31,935 nt of DNA, from positions 1 to 31,935 of the forward strand of contig CAZZBK010000065.1 of the NCBI GenBank assembly GCA_964652155.1, read 5' to 3'. This document shows positions 31,249 to 31,935 of the stretch, in pieces. Under the pieces are notes generated by a model. The model was not told where the DNA came from and searched no databases. It saw only the letters and a program-made list of their open reading frames with translations. The position numbers and the translations under genes were made by a program. Source of the DNA: CAZZBK01 sp964652155 (GTDB taxonomy: Bacteria > Planctomycetota > Planctomycetia > Pirellulales > PNKZ01). Numbering within the stretch: the stretch's first letter is position 1; every line of letters begins with the position of its first letter.

Positions 31249-31935
31249 ATGGCTAAGGTAGGAAATCGCGCCACGGGGACGGCTGTCGTTGCCGAACGTA
31301 TGAAACCCAAGAGCACACGTCGCGAAAATAAAGGGCTCGTCGTCGAGCCCCGTTTCTGCCCGACCGAGGTGACCGACCCGTTCGACACGGTCGAATACAC
31401 CGTGCGTACCGCGGCCATCAAAGGCGAAGGGGGCGAGGTCCTCTTCGAGCAAAATAATTGCGAGGTCCCCACGTTCTGGAGCCAACTGGCCACGAACGTC
31501 GTTTGCAGCAAGTATTTCTACGGCGAGGTTGGCACCCCGCAGCGCGAATACAGCATCAAGCAACTCATCCATCGCGTGACCCGCACGATCAGCGATTGGG
31601 GTTTGCAGGACGGCTACTTCGCCTCGGCCGAGGATGGCGAGAATTTTTATCGTGAGCTCACTTGGCTCTGTCTGCATCAGCACGGCGCGTTCAACTCGCC
31701 GGTGTGGTTCAACGTCGGCCTGTACCACCAGTACGGCGTCAAGGGCGCGCAGTGCAACTGGCACTTCGATCTCGAATCGCAAACGGTCAAGCAGCCCGAG
31801 AACCCGTACGAGTACCCGCAAGGCTCGGCCTGTTTTATCCAGAGCGTCGGCGACAACATGGAAGACATCATGGAGCTCGCCCGCAGCGAGGCCATGTTGT
31901 TCAAGTTTGGCTCGGGCACCGGGACGGACCCGGCG
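31249..31935 (+). CDS. nrdJ: Adenosylcobalamin-dependent (class II) ribonucleotide reductase, N-terminal part
   Basis: The gene runs off the window after 229 codons with no stop. The protein would reduce ribonucleotides to deoxyribonucleotides using adenosylcobalamin as radical source. Visible family sequence includes LVVEPRFCPTEVTDPFDTVE, an ISDWG region, LCLHQHGAFNSPVWFNVGL, and GSACFIQSVGDNMEDIMELA, RSEAMLFKFGSGTGTD, which match the long class II enzymes of planctomycetes and many aerobes. The N-terminal extension KVGNRATGTAVVAERMKPKS is basic. ATG 31249 follows AGGAA at 8 nt. The catalytic cysteines and any C-terminal Cys pair lie beyond the window. Regulation by NrdR and by a leader structure is suggested by the upstream region. 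Confidence 0.93.
   Translation, partial: MAKVGNRATGTAVVAERMKPKSTRRENKGLVVEPRFCPTEVTDPFDTVEYTVRTAAIKGEGGEVLFEQNNCEVPTFWSQLATNVVCSKYFYGEVGTPQREYSIKQLIHRVTRTISDWGLQDGYFASAEDGENFYRELTWLCLHQHGAFNSPVWFNVGLYHQYGVKGAQCNWHFDLESQTVKQPENPYEYPQGSACFIQSVGDNMEDIMELARSEAMLFKFGSGTGTDPA

Overview
The window looks like a scaffold from a planctomycete, most likely a member of the Pirellulales. This rests on the high GC content, on ECF-sigma/serine-threonine-kinase gene pairs with the kinase N-terminus usual in that phylum, on Tat-signal Gfo/Idh/MocA oxidoreductases, on a very large multi-spanning membrane protein with an N-terminal zinc ribbon, and on many small dispersed palindromic repeats. Two runs of exactly 100 N (18389-18488, 19953-20052) are scaffold gaps of unknown true size.

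Layout. 1-57 is a fragment of an ISKra4-like transposase relic that recurs at 27767-27816. 224-1987 is an HlyD/RND-type periplasmic adaptor with a C-terminal EF-hand pair. 2434-8325 is a roughly 1,960-residue polytopic membrane protein. Convergent to it (13125 down to 8491) is an envelope cluster kdsD-kdsC-lptC/A-like, the same order as in the enterobacterial Kdo/LPS-transport locus, with the LptC and LptA roles apparently carried by one 997-residue protein. Next come an outer-membrane beta-barrel protein (13394), an HpcH/HpaI-type aldolase and a Rieske ferredoxin (divergent), an ECF sigma factor with its receptor-like kinase (broken by gap 1), a Tat-signal FMN-dependent alpha-hydroxy-acid oxidase, gap 2, a transglutaminase-like lipoprotein candidate, an unrecognised 241-residue protein, a Bax-inhibitor-1/YccA membrane protein, a lipoprotein, a Tat-signal Gfo/Idh/MocA oxidoreductase, a TPR lipoprotein candidate, a repeat-rich 550-bp patch with the transposase relic, a bioF-like/Gfo-Idh-MocA pair joined by a GTGA overlap, rplU, and the start of nrdJ (B12-dependent ribonucleotide reductase), which runs off the end.

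The most interesting regulatory stretch is the nrdJ leader (30989-31248). It has a good sigma70-type promoter, two NrdR-box-like 16-mers separated by exactly 15 bp, and then a structured segment in which a terminator hairpin with seven T is mutually exclusive with an alternative hairpin. That is the architecture of a transcription attenuator or riboswitch. The second theme is the number of short dispersed repeat families: a 95-nt palindrome in two copies with compensatory changes, a GTTAGCCGCG family that coincides with one gap edge, and a widespread GC-rich palindrome inserted in frame inside the LptA-like gene.

Most genes stand alone with their own promoters. Convincing operons are kdsD-kdsC-lptCA, sigma-kinase and bioF-gfo. 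No rRNA, tRNA or CRISPR array was seen.
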